Assembly (NCBI GenBank): GCA_025594325.1
Contig: JANHCV010000001.1
Location: 744,001-808,000 of the forward strand
Reading direction: 5' to 3'
Source: Blastocladiella emersonii ATCC 22665
Lineage: Eukaryota; Blastocladiomycota; Blastocladiomycetes; Blastocladiales; Blastocladiaceae
Length of the DNA stretch: 64,000 nt
Shown here: positions 1-12,105 of the stretch, one piece after another
Numbering within the stretch: position 1 is the stretch's first letter
How the letters are laid out: each line of letters opens with the position of its first letter
Notes under the pieces: generated by a model
Seen by the model: only the letters and a program-made list of their open reading frames with translations
What the model was told of the DNA's origin: nothing
Databases searched by the model: none
Made by a program: the position numbers and the translations under genes

Positions 1-2301
1 CGAGCCTGGCCACGGCCACCACCACCTCCACCACCACTCGCACCATCATCAACAACATCATTCTCCACACCTCGGCTTCGCGCCTTCCTCACGGCCCACG
101 CCGCCTCCACCACCACCACTACCGCCCCCGTACCACGTCCCTGTCGCCGGCGGCCACGGCCACGGCGGCGCGCCTCCGATCACCGCGCCGGCCTCGCCAT
201 TCGCCGCCTTCACCACGACCACGGGCGAGCCGCGACGTCGGCCGGCCGACCCTCACCGTGCCGTGAGCAGTACGGCGGCGGGTATGACGTTCTCGACGCG
301 TCCGCCGCTCCCGCCGCGGTCGTGGCCTTCCTCTGCCGCCGTCGGCGCTGCGCCGCCCGCGTCGTACCACGGATTCTGGGCGCGGCAGCCCTCGACGGCC
401 GCCCCCGGCGCCGCGTCGCCGCCCGTCGCGGGTCCATCTTCTTCGGCGTCGGCGCCGATGCAGACATTTGCAGGTTCGCTGTCCGTCCATTGTTCGCGTC
501 CCCGAAGCTATTGTTGCTCCTGCAACTCGCGGGGCGGAGGGCGGGGTGAGACGAGACGCGACGCCCTGGGGGCTGGCTTCCCCTTCTCGAACGCATCTCG
601 GCGGGCGGGCCCGCAGCCATCGCTGCGGTCCAGCAAACCGACCGCGCCACCGTGAGCTCTTCATGCTCGCGCACGAGCTCGTCGATCGCAGAAGCGGGGC
701 CTGGCTGGCCGCCGTGGTCCACGCTGGCCCCCGGCCCGGCCGCCCTGGCCGCCCCGGCCCCCGCCTCGCCCTATTCCCTTTCATTTGGGCCAACCTGCTC
801 TGCTCGTCCTGCACCACTTGCTGACTTGTCTTCATTCATTTCCACGTCGTCTAGCGCCCGACACGCGAGGCTGGCCCGCCGCACAGCATCACCCGCGGCC
901 GCGCGCGCCGTTCCACCGCCACGCGCGGCCGGATCACCTCCCGCATCACGATGCGGCACCCCTGCGGGCTCCGCAGCCGCCTGGCCGTGCATCGCTCGAG
1001 ACGCGGTTCCATCTCCCGCCGCTCCCGCCGCCGCCTCCGCTGATCCCGACGCCCGCGCAGACGCCGCCGACGGCGGGCGGTGACGCAGTGGCGCGCGATC
1101 ACGGCGTGGGCGTTCCGGCACCGCGGTCCCCTCCGCCGCCGCGACCGATCCACCACCCCATCCCCGTACTCCCGGCGAACCTGATTGCGGCCGCTGCGGC
1201 TGCCGCGGCCAAAGAGTCCTCATCCTCCTCATCCTCCCTCCCCGCTCTCCCGCCGCTCCCCTTACCACGCTCCTCGCCGCCCGCCGCGCCGAGCTCCCGC
1301 TCCGCGTCGCCCGCCGACGCCCCTTCCACCGCCGCACACCCTGGTGAGCCCTTCTGCACGCCGCGGTCGTACCACCTATTCAACAGGGCCTCGTACGCGC
1401 TGATGGTGCACTGCGTAGCGGCATCGCGGTCGCCGAAGACGGCCGCGATCGACGCGGCGGACCGCGACCGGCCCGTGTCGTTCAAGCGGTGGAAGCGGCT
1501 GCAGGGGAACCTGCGGGTTGTCGCGGTGCGGCGGGTCGCGGGGGAGGTGTGGTTTGGGGCCGACGCGGCGAGTGTAAGGCAGGCGGCGGGGGGTGAGGAG
1601 GCGGTGCAGTTGCCTGAGCCGGAGGATGATGGGGACGGGGTGGGGGAGGTCGAGTACCGGCTCGTGTGGCGGACGTGTTCCAAGAACTTGTGGATCGTGC
1701 CCGTCGAGGTGCGTTTACTCATTCACCTTCGAGTTCCGACGACTGGAGATTAACTCGTTCGCGATCGGCGTGTACTGTAGCACTGGCCAGAAGTCTTCCG
1801 TTCGATCCACGTCGTGCCGGCGACCACGGGCGAGTGGCCCGTTCACCTGCGCCTGCAGGAAACGGTTCGCGCGGTACGCTCTAATTCATCATTCCCCTTA
1901 CAACCCCCGCTAACTCACGTCCCGAATAGCTCTCGCTGCGGTACCAAACGCGCCGCTCGCGGTCCGGCATCACGACGGACGCGGTGCGCGAGCACATTCT
2001 CGGGTGCGAGTGCCAGGCGCCAAGACACGGGCGCGGGCGGCGGCCCAAGGCGGTGGTCGCGGGCCGGGCGCGCGTCAAGTCGCGCGCTGCTGCGGGCGCG
2101 AAGTCGAAACGCGCCGTCGACCAAGCGAGCGGCGATGACGGCGACGAGGAGGACGAGTCGCTCCTCGAGGAGGAAGAGGAGGACGGGGACGCGAGCGAGA
2201 TCGAGATGGTGCCGCCCGATGAGCGACAACCGTTGCGGGACGACGACGAGGAGGATGGTGACGGATCGGAGCGACCGCGCAAGCAGGCGCGGCTCCGGTA
2301 G
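1..2301 (+). CDS. Unidentified protein, 5'-partial, His/Pro-rich N-terminus and acidic/basic C-terminus
   Basis: The left window edge cuts this gene. A His- and Pro-rich frame is open from base 2 to 655. It probably joins, by an intron I could not fix, the exon ending at 1708. Two short introns follow, 1709-1780 and 1874-1929, both GT...TAG, and the last exon is 1930-2301. The ordered part lies around 1340-2000 and has a Trp/Arg-rich core (motifs FKRWKRLQGNLRVVAVRRV and WRTCSKNLWIVPVE). After it come a basic stretch and a Glu/Asp run ending in a basic tail (RPRKQARLR), which suggests a nuclear protein. I do not recognise the family. The 3' end converges with LSM6 about 100 bp away. The exon structure upstream of about 860 is uncertain. 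Confidence 0.55.
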
Positions 2302-2398
2302 CAGTAGTAGTTGTGCAAGAGGAAATAGTTTGGGAGTGATAGTCGCAGGCAATGAACGGATTTGAACTGTTTTTCTTTCTTTCCATCGGTGCATACTC

Positions 2399-2745
2399 TC
2401 AGATTCGCGAAATGTACAAGACTACACCCGCACGCAGGTCAGTTCACGGCAACCCGTAAACACCCAGCGTGACGCACCGTTGTTGCCGCGGACGAGGGCG
2501 TCGCCGTAGACGTTGGTGCGGCGTCCGGCAGCGTACTCCTCCGTGTCCTCGAGCACAATGTTCATGTAGCCGTCGAGGCACGCGAGGCGGCCGCGGTACT
2601 CGATGCCCGAGTTGAGCTTGACGGCGACGTGGCTGCCGACCAGCGCGCCGAGAAAGTCGGACGGGGCTTTGCGTTCGGCCCTGCGCGCGCGCGATCCGGG
2701 GCGTCAGAACGGAGGGCGGGGGTAATTCATGGGTCGTAGTTACAT
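2399..2745 (-). CDS. LSM6: U6 snRNA-associated Sm-like protein LSm6
   Basis: LSm6 is a ring subunit of the nuclear Lsm2-8 complex (U6 snRNA 3' end, splicing) and the cytoplasmic Lsm1-7 complex (mRNA decay). Three exons (2745-2744, 2680-2478, 2421-2399) give 75 residues, close to the family length of about 80. Sm1 reads KLNSGIEYRGRLACLDGYMN and Sm2 contains RGNNVLYIS, both near-identical to other LSm6 proteins. Intron 1 (2743-2681, GTAACT...CAG, branch CTGAC) falls inside the ATG: the AT is in exon 1 and the G opens exon 2. The unspliced ATG inside this intron meets a stop after eight codons, so the split start is the only one giving the conserved N-terminus MAERKAPSDFL. Intron 2 is 2477-2422. 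The gene is divergent from SAR1. Confidence 0.93.
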
Positions 2746-3075
2746 TGCAGGAGGTGCGAAGCTTCGTGAGGGTATGCTTTGAGAGCAAGGAGAGGGGGAG
2801 CACGACCGACACGCGTCGATGCGAGCGAGCAAGGCCGGATTTCACGCCCGCACGTGACGCGTTCCGCGCGGTTCTGGCTTTCAAGGGGGGCGTGGCGCCC
2901 GGTGAGCGCCGCGGTGGGTCGCCACTCACCGCTCCGCCGCGGCCGCCGCCCGCCAGCGTGGCCCGCGCCGGCCGCGCCCAACTCTCTCTCCCCTCTTCGG
3001 TCAGAGCGAGCCAACCCCTCCCACAGCTGCTGCAACGTATCGCCGAAAGAGTGTAAACACGCAACCACCGTCATC

Positions 3076-3790
3076 ATGTTTATCGTCAACTGGTTCTGGG
3101 ACGTGCTGTCGTCGCTCGGTACGGATCGCCCCGCCGTCTGCGCCACACACACGCGACTCCCGGCGCTGACGACGTTTACGGGGAAACAGGCCTCGTCAAC
3201 AAGAACGCCAAGATCCTGTTCCTCGGCCTCGACAATGCCGGCAAGACGACGCTCCTGCACATGCTCAAGAACGACCGGCTCGCGACGCTGCAGCCGACGC
3301 TGCACCCGAGTACGTTCCCCTGCGCCGTCTCCGCGCGACCTCCACCCCCTCGCTGACCACGGGACGCGTCTGCCCTGTAGCCAAGGAGGAGCTCGCCATC
3401 GGCAACATCAAGTTCACGACGTTCGATCTGGGCGGCCACCTGCAGGCGCGGCGCATCTGGAAGGACTACTTCCCGGAGGTGGACGCCATCGTGTTCCTGG
3501 TCGACACGGCCGACCGCGCGCGGTTCCCCGAGGCCAAGCAGGAGCTCGACGGTCTGCTGGCGCTCGAGCCCCTCGCCAACGTGCCCTTCCTGATCCTCGG
3601 CAACAAGATCGACGCGCCCGGCGCCGTCTCCGAGGAGGAGCTCCGCTACTACCTCGGGCTCGCCCAGACCACGGGCAAGGGCAAGTCGGCGCTCGCGCCG
3701 GGTGTCCGCCCGATCGAGGTCTTCATGTGCTCCATCGTCCTCAAGCAGGGGTACGGCGAGGGGTTCCGCTGGATGTCCAACTACATCTAA
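3076..3790 (+). CDS. SAR1: COPII coat small GTPase Sar1
   Basis: Sar1 starts COPII vesicle budding at the endoplasmic reticulum by recruiting Sec23/24 in its GTP form. Exons 3076-3118, 3190-3309 and 3381-3790 encode 190 residues, the normal Sar1 length. The N-terminal amphipathic helix [15 protein letters not shown] is present. The P-loop is GLDNAGKTT, the switch II motif is DLGGH, the base-recognition motif is NKID, and the C-terminus GFRWMSNYI is typical. Both introns are 71 bp, GTACG...AG, with a CTGAC branch. The start has no competitor, because the ATG opens directly into the conserved helix. The gene shares a roughly 330-bp divergent promoter with LSM6 and converges on the deubiquitinase gene. 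Confidence 0.97.
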
Positions 3791-3935
3791 GCGTTCCGCT
3801 TGTTGTTGTCTTACTCCCTCGCTCTCGTCTCTTTGTCTCTCTCTCTTCGGTAATATGGTTAATCAAGGTTTCTCGCACTCATCGGTGAAGGAGAGGAGAG
3901 TAATAGTATGCACAAAATGAGCAACCCCGCGCTCA

Positions 3936-6900
3936 TCACAACTTGGACGCGCCCGCCCCACCGCCACCGCCATCGCGCCGCCGCACGTAGAACAGCGTGT
4001 ACGCGGCATTCGTCACGATCTTCTCCTGGGCGCACGGCGACACGCGCGAGTCGTCAAAGTAATGCCAGTCATCGCCGTGCTGGACCGCCGCCGTGTAATG
4101 CCCGCCGTCGAGCCCGCCGTAGTGGTTGCTGACGCCGTACAGGTCGTACACCAGGGCGTCCGCGCCGCGCGGGTACCCGAGGTACTCGTTGAGGTTGAGC
4201 GCGCGGATCGGGAACTGCACCAGGTGCATCAGCTTGTTGCGGAACGGGCCCGCGTACGAGAACCGCTTCAGGTGCACGACCAGGATCGCGGGGAAGCGGG
4301 TGATGAGCGTCGATTTCTCGGACCGCCGCGCGCACTTGCACGCCGGGCACCGCCACGCGTCGTCGCCGTCGAGGATCTCGGGGCGGAGGAACTCGTCGAG
4401 GCACGCTTCGAGCGCGGCCACACCCCCACCGCCGCCGCCCGCCGCGGGGAGCGGCAGGGACAGGGATGTGAAGGGGGCGAACGTGACGGACGTGGCGCCG
4501 CACGTCAGACACCGGAGCTGCGACCGTAGCATGCCCTGGAACAGGTGCGTTACGAAGCTCGCGTTGCGCACGAGGTACCGGTCCCACGCGATGCGGCCGG
4601 CGTCGTGCGGGTCGAGCGTCGCGAGGTCGTCGTTGTCGTCGGGCGGCAGCGCGGCGTTGGGCGGAGGCGGCTGCTTCAGGTCCTCGTGCAGCGCGTCCAG
4701 CAGGTACGTCAGGAACTCTTGCGAGTCCTGCTGCTCGCGCGTCGCAAAGTGCGGGGCCACGTCCGCGAGCATGTCCTACACGGCGTCGTTAGCGCAGCTA
4801 CTTCTCGCGAAAGCGCGTAGAGCGTACCCGAAACGCGACCGGCGCAACCGTCGTGCCCGAACTCCTGACCATATCCTGGATGAGGTCAAAGAACGCGCGC
4901 GCGACCTTGCCGCCCGTCCCCAACGGATTCTTCGGGTTGACGTGGCTGCGAAACTCGCCCGACGCAAAGAACCGCGCGAGCGGCACCGTCCCCTGGAGAC
5001 ACTGCAGGATCGAGTTCTGGTAGCACGAGTTGCCGAGGTTCTTGAGCCCGACCACCCCGTGCGACCGCGCTACCTGCGACAGCGCCGCGTTGCTGTCGTG
5101 GAACCGGAAGTCGGCGGCCGCGCCCGCGTATGCCGAGGACGGGGAGCTCGCCATGAGCGAGGAGCGCACGGGGGAGGACGTCATGTTCGACGAGCTCGCC
5201 GTCGACCGCCGCGCTGCGAGGGCTGCCGGGGACAGGCGCGGCGGCAGGTTCGGCACGCCGAGCCGTGGGCCTGGAACCGCCGGGGGACGCTCGATGGGCG
5301 CCAGCGACGACGCGCGCGGCGCGATGCTCGGAAGCATGGGCGCTGACGAGATGGGCGCGGGCACGGTGGAGGGTTTCGCGACATTGCTGCCCGGGTACGC
5401 GGCGCCCGCCGTGTAAATGTCAAAGTCGGCCACGTTCCCGACACCGTCCCAGTACATAGGGTTGTAGATGGACTCGCGCGCGCGCTGGCTGCGCCGGATC
5501 CGCGCGGCGGCTGCCGTGTCATCCGAGGGCTGCATCGACTGCGGCGCGGTCGGCGACGGGCGGTGCGTGCCGATGATCTAGGTTGGCGGGGAGGAGCGTT
5601 AGCCGTCGTCGGCGAAGCGCGATAGGCAAGACGTACCTTGTCGTGCGCCGAGCGGAGGTACGTCGCGTTCGTGAGCACCGGCGCGATTGGGCGCCGGATC
5701 AGCGGGTCGCCGCCACCACCGGTCGTCGGGCTCTTGAGCGCATTCACGGACGGCGCGGCGGGCAGGCCGAGGTACGGGATGTCGAGGCCCGCAGTGAGGG
5801 CCGGGTCGATGGGGCTCGTGAGCTCGGACACGGACGAGGACCGGGTCGGGATCCCGGATGCGTCGATACGCGCGGGCGGCGCGGCGGTGGTCCCGTTGCG
5901 CGCGTAGCCCGAGGTCGTCGGGGTGCCGGGCAGCGAGGCGGAGCCGGCGGACGACGCCGAGGCGGCGGTGCGGACCGAGGTGGTGCGGGCGGGGACGCCG
6001 CCGGGCGGGCCGGTGAGCACGTCGGATGAGGTAGTGGGAGCGGCGGCGGCTCGCGCGGCGAGGATGGCGGATTTGAGGGATTCGCAGCGGTCCATGATCT
6101 CGGGGAGGCGGCGCTACAGGATTGACGAGATGTGAATGGGGAGTGCGAGGTGAGAGGATCGGGACACGTACACTGAGGACGGCGTGCTCGTGCTTCTCGG
6201 CGGGCGACATGTGGACGCCGTTGAGGCGCTTCATGAGCGTCCTATGTTCGCGCGCGTCAGTCCCAGACCCGCACCCAACGCGACAACCGAGGGCACGCAC
6301 ATGAGGAAGCAGTAGTAGTAGACGTAAGCGTCGTCCTGCTTGCGCACGTCCATGTGCTGGTCGCCCTTGGCGAGGAGCTTCTTGGCGTAGTCAATGGCGC
6401 GGGCGGGTTTCGTGGCGGCGCTCGGGATCGCGGCCTCGGCGCGCGCGTTGAGCGCGGCCACGTACTCGGCGGCCGCCGCGTCCGCCTTACGCGAAGAAAC
6501 CGGTGTCGGTGTCGGGACCATGGGGAACTCGCGCGGGATCGGCAGCGATTGCGGGGCGAGGTGCAGGTCGAAATCGAGGTCGAGCGTCAGGTTCAGCGTC
6601 GGCAGCGGCGCGAGCGCGGGCGAGGAAGAACCGTGGGCCGAGTCGCGGTACGGCGACGTTGAGGAAGAGGAGACGCGCAGCGGGGCAACGGAACGGACGG
6701 ACGCGGGCGCGGCACCCGACACGTCAAAGTTGAAGCTCTGGGTGGCGAGGTCGATGGGCGACGGCGGCGGGTCCTCGTCGTGCGCGAAGCCGAGGGCCGA
6801 GTCGGAGCGCGGCGGCGGTTTCCGGGAGGATGACGATGAGGAAGTGCGGGGCGGACGCGAGGCAGCGGTGGCGGCGCGCGAGCGGACAGAGCCCGAGTCG

Positions 6901-7280
6901 TCGGCCAAGGGTTCAGTGACGGCGTCGAGGTCGTGCTCGATGCGCGGCGAGTCGGCGGCGGCGGACCGGCCCGGCAGCCAGCTGGGGGCGCAGAGGATGG
7001 GCGAGCGGAAGATGCGCGGCGCGCGGATGCGCCAGCGGGACGGCGAGTTGCTCGATGAGGTGGAAGATTCGGCGAGCGGGTGTTGATGCGGCGACTGCGC
7101 GAAACCCGATCGCTGTGCGGTGACGAGCGGCGACGAGGGACGGCGCGACGACGAGGACGAGGGCGCGGGCGACGGGGCGCGCGAGGTGGGCGCCGAGAAG
7201 GAGAGTGGCGAGGCGGAGCGCGAGGGCGGCTGCGACTGCGACGTGGAGGGGGTCGGAGAGTCGGAGCGCCAGCTGGGCAT
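3936..7280 (-). CDS. Ubiquitin carboxyl-terminal hydrolase, USP family (Ubp4/Doa4/USP8-like)
   Basis: This is a cysteine protease that removes ubiquitin. The closest architecture is fungal Ubp4/Doa4 and animal USP8, which act on endosomal cargo. Five exons (7280-6301, 6241-6172, 6113-5637, 5577-4828, 4775-3936) give 1038 residues. The first ~230 residues are Ser/Pro-rich and disordered. A helical USP8-type N-terminal region follows (about 250-370, around RAIDYAKKLLAKGDQHM), then a second disordered linker. The catalytic domain fills the C-terminal ~400 residues: Cys box GLKNLGNSCYQNSILQCL, QQDSQEFL, two zinc-binding CxxC pairs (CLTC, CPAC), and His box GLDGGHYTAAV followed by WHYFDDSRV. No rhodanese domain is visible. 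Introns are 52-59 bp. The start at 7280 is the first ATG of the open frame; the gene is divergent from TRS130. Confidence 0.88.
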
Positions 7281-7919
7281 GGGGACGCGCCGGCGCGGGG
7301 GGACGCGGGCCCGGCAGCGGAGGTTGTATGGTGGGAGTGGGTGGAGAGTGCGTGTGCGCGCGGTTGCGGTCAGTCAGAGTGGTGTTGCTCGCGGCGATGC
7401 ATCGGGTCCGTTCCCGCGAAAGGGAGAGGGGAGAAGCGAAGCGGCGACGCGATGATGGCGCCGCAGAGACGGGAAGGCAGCGCCACGCGCGCACGTGGCC
7501 GCGGCCCACACGCTCCGCGACCCGCGCGCCACTCGCCGCCGCCGCCGACTTCTCTCCGCTCCCCGCAACGGTGCTGTGCCACTCGCGACCGACCGACTCT
7601 GTGCAACGTATCGACCACCGCCGACCACTGCCGCCGCGCTCCACGCGTTGCACCCAGTCCGCCGCCCCCTGCGCCTGTCCCCGCGCGCCCGGCCCTGCCC
7701 ATTCAGCAGCAACTGCGCGCACGTGCCCACGCGTCGCCCATCTCCACCGCCGACGCCGCCCTCGCCGCCCCCGCAGCGACGTCGACGCCCACCACCGCCC
7801 ACCCCTCCCTCTCTCCAACCCCCACCAGTCCCCGCCCCCCGCTCGCCAAGATTTGGAACAACTTTGGCCGCGGGCTCTCGAGCGCCATCTCCAAGCGCAT
7901 CTCGTCGGCCCGATCGAGC

Positions 7920-10900
7920 ATGTCGCTCGACTCAAACTCCACCTCCTCGCCCTCGGCCGCGGGCACCGGCGGCGGCGCGACCCCGCCCCAGGGATTCGAC
8001 GATGCCGCCGACCTCGAGTCCGTCGCCTCGTCGTCCGCCACGGGGCTCGGCGGCGCCGCGCCCTCCGCGCTGCCCGTGCCCGGCCCGACCCCGCTCAGCA
8101 GCACCATTGCGCCCTCGTCCGTGATCGACGACGACAGCCCTACCGCCGCGACGCCCGATCCCGCTGCCGTGCTGCCGACGCCGCCGCCTTCTTCCACTAC
8201 AACGAGCGCCGAGGACCCGCGCGCGCTCATCACGTACCGCGACGACTTCCGGCTGTGGCCGCACGTCGAGAAGCACCTGGTCCCGCGCCTGCCGCTCCGC
8301 AACCTGACGTGGCGCTCGCTGCGCGGCGTGCGCACCATCCCGCTGCTCGACGTGCGCGTGCGGCCCTTTGACCCGACCTCGCTGCCGCGCACCGCCATGT
8401 TCGCCGCCCTCACCCCGACCCTGCACCTCTACTTTGTCCACTGCGACGACCCCGAGACCTACCGCCAGGTCATCCGCAACGAGATCAAGAAGTGGGTCGC
8501 CCTCTTCAACAACAAAAAGGACCAGGAGTGGCTCATCGTCTACATTGCCGCCGCCTCCGACTCTTCCTCGACCTCGTCGTCCAACGGCACCGCCAAGAAC
8601 AAGTTCTTCAACAACATGAACATGAACATGTCCATGTCCATGGGCAAGACCTCGGTCCTCGACAAGATCAAGGCCGACTTCCACAAGTCGGGCGACAAGC
8701 GCGACCGCGTCGTGTCCCTGCGCCTCCTCGACACCGAGTCGAGCGGCGACCACGGCGTCTGGGGCGACTTCTTCCTGCGCGTCAAGGACGGCCTGCTCGC
8801 CTCCTTCGAGTCGCAGGTCCACCGCTACGACGAGGACATTGCCCGCCTCGACGCCCAGCGCCTCACGCCCGGCTGGAACTTCTGCCACTTCTTCCTCCTC
8901 AAGGAGGGGCTCGCCAACTGCTTCGAGGCCATTGCCCTGCACGAGGACGCCCTCATCCAGTACGAGGAGCTCGAGGCCGCCCACTTCCAGACCCTGCACA
9001 CCCAGATCACCTCGTTCACGACGTTTGGCGGCACCGCGCCCGGCGACGACCACGTCGCACCCTACCTCTTCGGCCAGGCCTCGCGCAAGGACTACCGCGC
9101 CCTGCTCATGTCCAACGACATCTCCGTCTTCGACTTCCGCTGGTACCTCGTGCGCCAGCAGCTGCGCATGGTCCACCGCCAGCGCCACGCCGCCGAGCTC
9201 GCCACGCGGGCTGCCGCGTTCCTGCGCCAGTTCGGTCCCGTCCTCGCCGCCAACGAGCCCGACCTACCGCTCTTCTTTGCCGAGTCGTTTACGCTGTCGT
9301 TCGTCGACGCCGTCCTCGCCGCCGTCGACGCCATGATCCCCGCCCTCCGCCTCGACCCCGACGCCATGGCCCGCCTCCAGTCCACCCGCCTCGACCTCAT
9401 CCTCCTCGCCAAGGCCGCGCTCGACCGCATCGGCGTCCTCGCCCATGGCGCGCGCCCGAGTCTCGGCGCTCCGCTCGCCGATTCCGGAAACGCCGGGTCC
9501 GTGCGCCCCGAGGACCTCGCCGACGCCGCCGCCGCGCTCGCGAACCCGGCTGCCCGCGACGCCCTGGCGAGTCTCGCCGGGTACGCGCGCGTGTACTCGT
9601 CGTACCTCGACGCCGGGCACATGGCGGCGTCGCTCGCGCAGAAACCGCGGCTCGCGACGCTCCTGCAGACGGACCGCGCCAACCTGCATTTCGCGCTCGG
9701 CGAGTGGCACGCGGCCTCGGCGCTGTACGCGGCGGTCGTCGCCACGTACGCCGAGGTCGGGTGGCTGCTCATCGACCGGTCGCTCCTCCAGCGCCAGGCC
9801 GCGTGCTACGCGCGGCTCGGCGCCACCCAGGAGTACCTCATGACGTGTCTCCGGCTCGTCGCGTCGAATATCATCCATGGGAACCACCATGTCCCGAAAT
9901 CGGTCAAGGGCGATGGGCTCGTGCATGACGCCGACATGGCGCAGCTCGCGGCGCAGGCGCACGAGCTCGTGGACCCCGTCGTCGTCGAGTTCGCGCCCCT
10001 GTTCGAGTGTCTCCTCCCCGCGACGCTGTTCACCGCGTACGACGCGGAAGCGGAGGGTGGCGTCGTGACGCTGCCGACCGCGGTCCGTATCGTGTCGCAC
10101 CTCGCCGCCCCGCTCGCCATCGACCGCATCTCGCTCTCGCTCGTCGGCGGCGAGACCAACGACCTCGTCTTCTACCGAGGCCGCCGCACCGCTGCGCTCG
10201 ACCCCGCCAGCGACGACACGTTCGAGCTGCTACCCGGCGAGAACCTGGTCCCGATGCAGTGGGAGAAGCCCTCAACGGCCGGCGACTACGTGGCGGAGAA
10301 AGTCAAGATCGAGGTCGGCCGGCTCGTCTTCGTCACCAACCTGCTCAAGGAGAACCGCAAGCACACGCTGCGCATCCACGAGCCGCCCAACCCCGTCGCC
10401 CTCGCCCTCACGCTGCCGCCTGTTTTGGGGGTCGATAACCGCAAGGTCATGCTGCGCATCGACTCGGCGCTCCCCGTCTCCGACGCCACCGTCACGCTGT
10501 GGTCGCTCGTCCCGCAGCCCACCGCCCTGCAGCCCGTGTCCGCATGTGTCCTCGACCCGCATGACGGGGACCCGACGCCCCTCGAACCGCTCCCGCCCGC
10601 CGTCGGCCGGTTCCTCGTCCCCGCGTTCACCGGCGCGGCGGAGCTGGTGCTCGAGCTCCCCGACCGGTTTGACGAGGCGTCCATCAAGGCCGTGTTCGAG
10701 TTCGAGGCCGCGGGGCGCGTGCATACCGTGTCGCTCGTCGATACCGTGCGCAACTCGGCGGTCCCCCGCATTGACCGCGACGTCCAGGTGCTGGGCGACG
10801 ACATGGTGCTCGTGTTCGAGGTCACCAACGAGGACCCCGCGAATGTGCTCCGCATCGACGATTACGCGGTCGAGGTCGAGGGGGGTTCGGTTGTGCTCAC

Positions 10901-12105
10901 GGATCTGCACCACGAGGCTACGGTACGCGTTCTTGCGAAGTGATTCGTGGGTGTCGGTGGCTGACTCGTGTGTTTGTAGTACCTCCCGCCCGGCAGCTCG
11001 ACGACGCTCGCGTTCCTCGTGACGCCGACCGGCCCCTCCGTAGCCTCGTTCGACGCGCAGCTCGTCCTGCACCACCACTTCCTGCGGGAAGACGTGCAGC
11101 ACCACGTCTCCTCGGCTCTCCTCGCCGCGATGCGCGCGCGCGACCTCGCGCTCTACTTCCCGATCCTCAACCACGCGTGGACCGCGCACGTCGCGTCGCT
11201 CGACTGGACCTCGCTCGTTCTCGCCGGCACCATGCGCGTCCCCGACCCCGGCACGCTCCCACTCGGGATCCTGCCCGCCGACGTCGGCGCCGCCCTGCGC
11301 GATGTCGAAAAGGAGTTTTACGCGGTGAGCGGGGCGACGGTCAGCTTGCCCGACCTCGTCCCCGCGGGCCGGTCGCGCCGCACCGTGTGCGGGTTCCACC
11401 AGCCGATGCCCGCCGCGCACGTCCAGTACGCGCTCGTCCCACGGGATTCTGGGGAAGCGGTCGTGATTGGCCGGCCGATGCCGTGCGAGCTGTCGATCGC
11501 GCGGTCGCGTGGCGCGAGCGAGCTCGACGCCGTGTACGAGCTCGACGTCAACGAGGACCACTGGCTCGTTGTCGGTGGCCGGCGGAGGGCGTTTACGATT
11601 GCGGTACGCTTTCCTTGCTCTTTTGTTATCCGCAATCATCACTGACCTCCGTGGAATGTAGCAGGACGCGTCCCTGACCTTCGCCCTCGCCCTGATCCCG
11701 CTCGCTAGCGGCCGTCTCGCGCTCCCGACCGTCTCGATCGTCGTCCGGTCCGCCAACGCCGACACCCTCGTCACCGTCGAGGAGCTCGCGGGCAACGGGC
11801 CCGCCGCCGTCCCGGTCCACCCCGAGGCGACGGCTACGCTCGTCGTCGTCGCTGGGAACCAGGTGCAGCGCATCGGTCAAGCTGTTGCCGCGCCCGCGGT
11901 GGTCGACGAGCAGCAGCCGACGGTCGCGTCGTCCCGCACTTCGCTCGTGGCGGCAAGCGCGGCGGTCGGGCGGAGTCGGTCGAGCTTGCACGCCACGGCG
12001 GGACCGGGAACGTCGATCGCCGCGGTCGCGGCGACATCGGCCCGGTCGTTGCTCGGGCTGAACCGAAACTCAGATTTCAGTGTCGCGGCGGCGGGGTCGT
12101 CATAG
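7920..12105 (+). CDS. TRS130: TRAPPII complex subunit Trs130/TRAPPC10
   Basis: This is a large subunit of the TRAPPII tether and exchange factor for Rab11/Ypt31 at the late Golgi. Exons 7920-10922, 10980-11603 and 11662-12105 give about 1356 residues. A Ser-rich N-terminus precedes the conserved region that begins near LITYRDDFRLWPHVEKHL and LPLRNLTWRSLRGV, the hallmark of TRAPPC10/Trs130. A long helical solenoid follows, and the C-terminal half is rich in beta-strands (Ig-like, as in this family). The frame stays open upstream of 7920, including LAKIWNNFGRGLSSAISK, so a longer N-terminus or a small first exon is possible. I chose 7920 as the first ATG after the promoter-like region. Both introns have a branch-like CTGAC and end TAG. 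Confidence 0.85.

Noticed and set aside
7932-9188. 418-codon minus-strand frame opposite TRS130
   Set aside because: Antisense shadow of a well-supported conserved gene; Val/Glu/Gly-biased translation.
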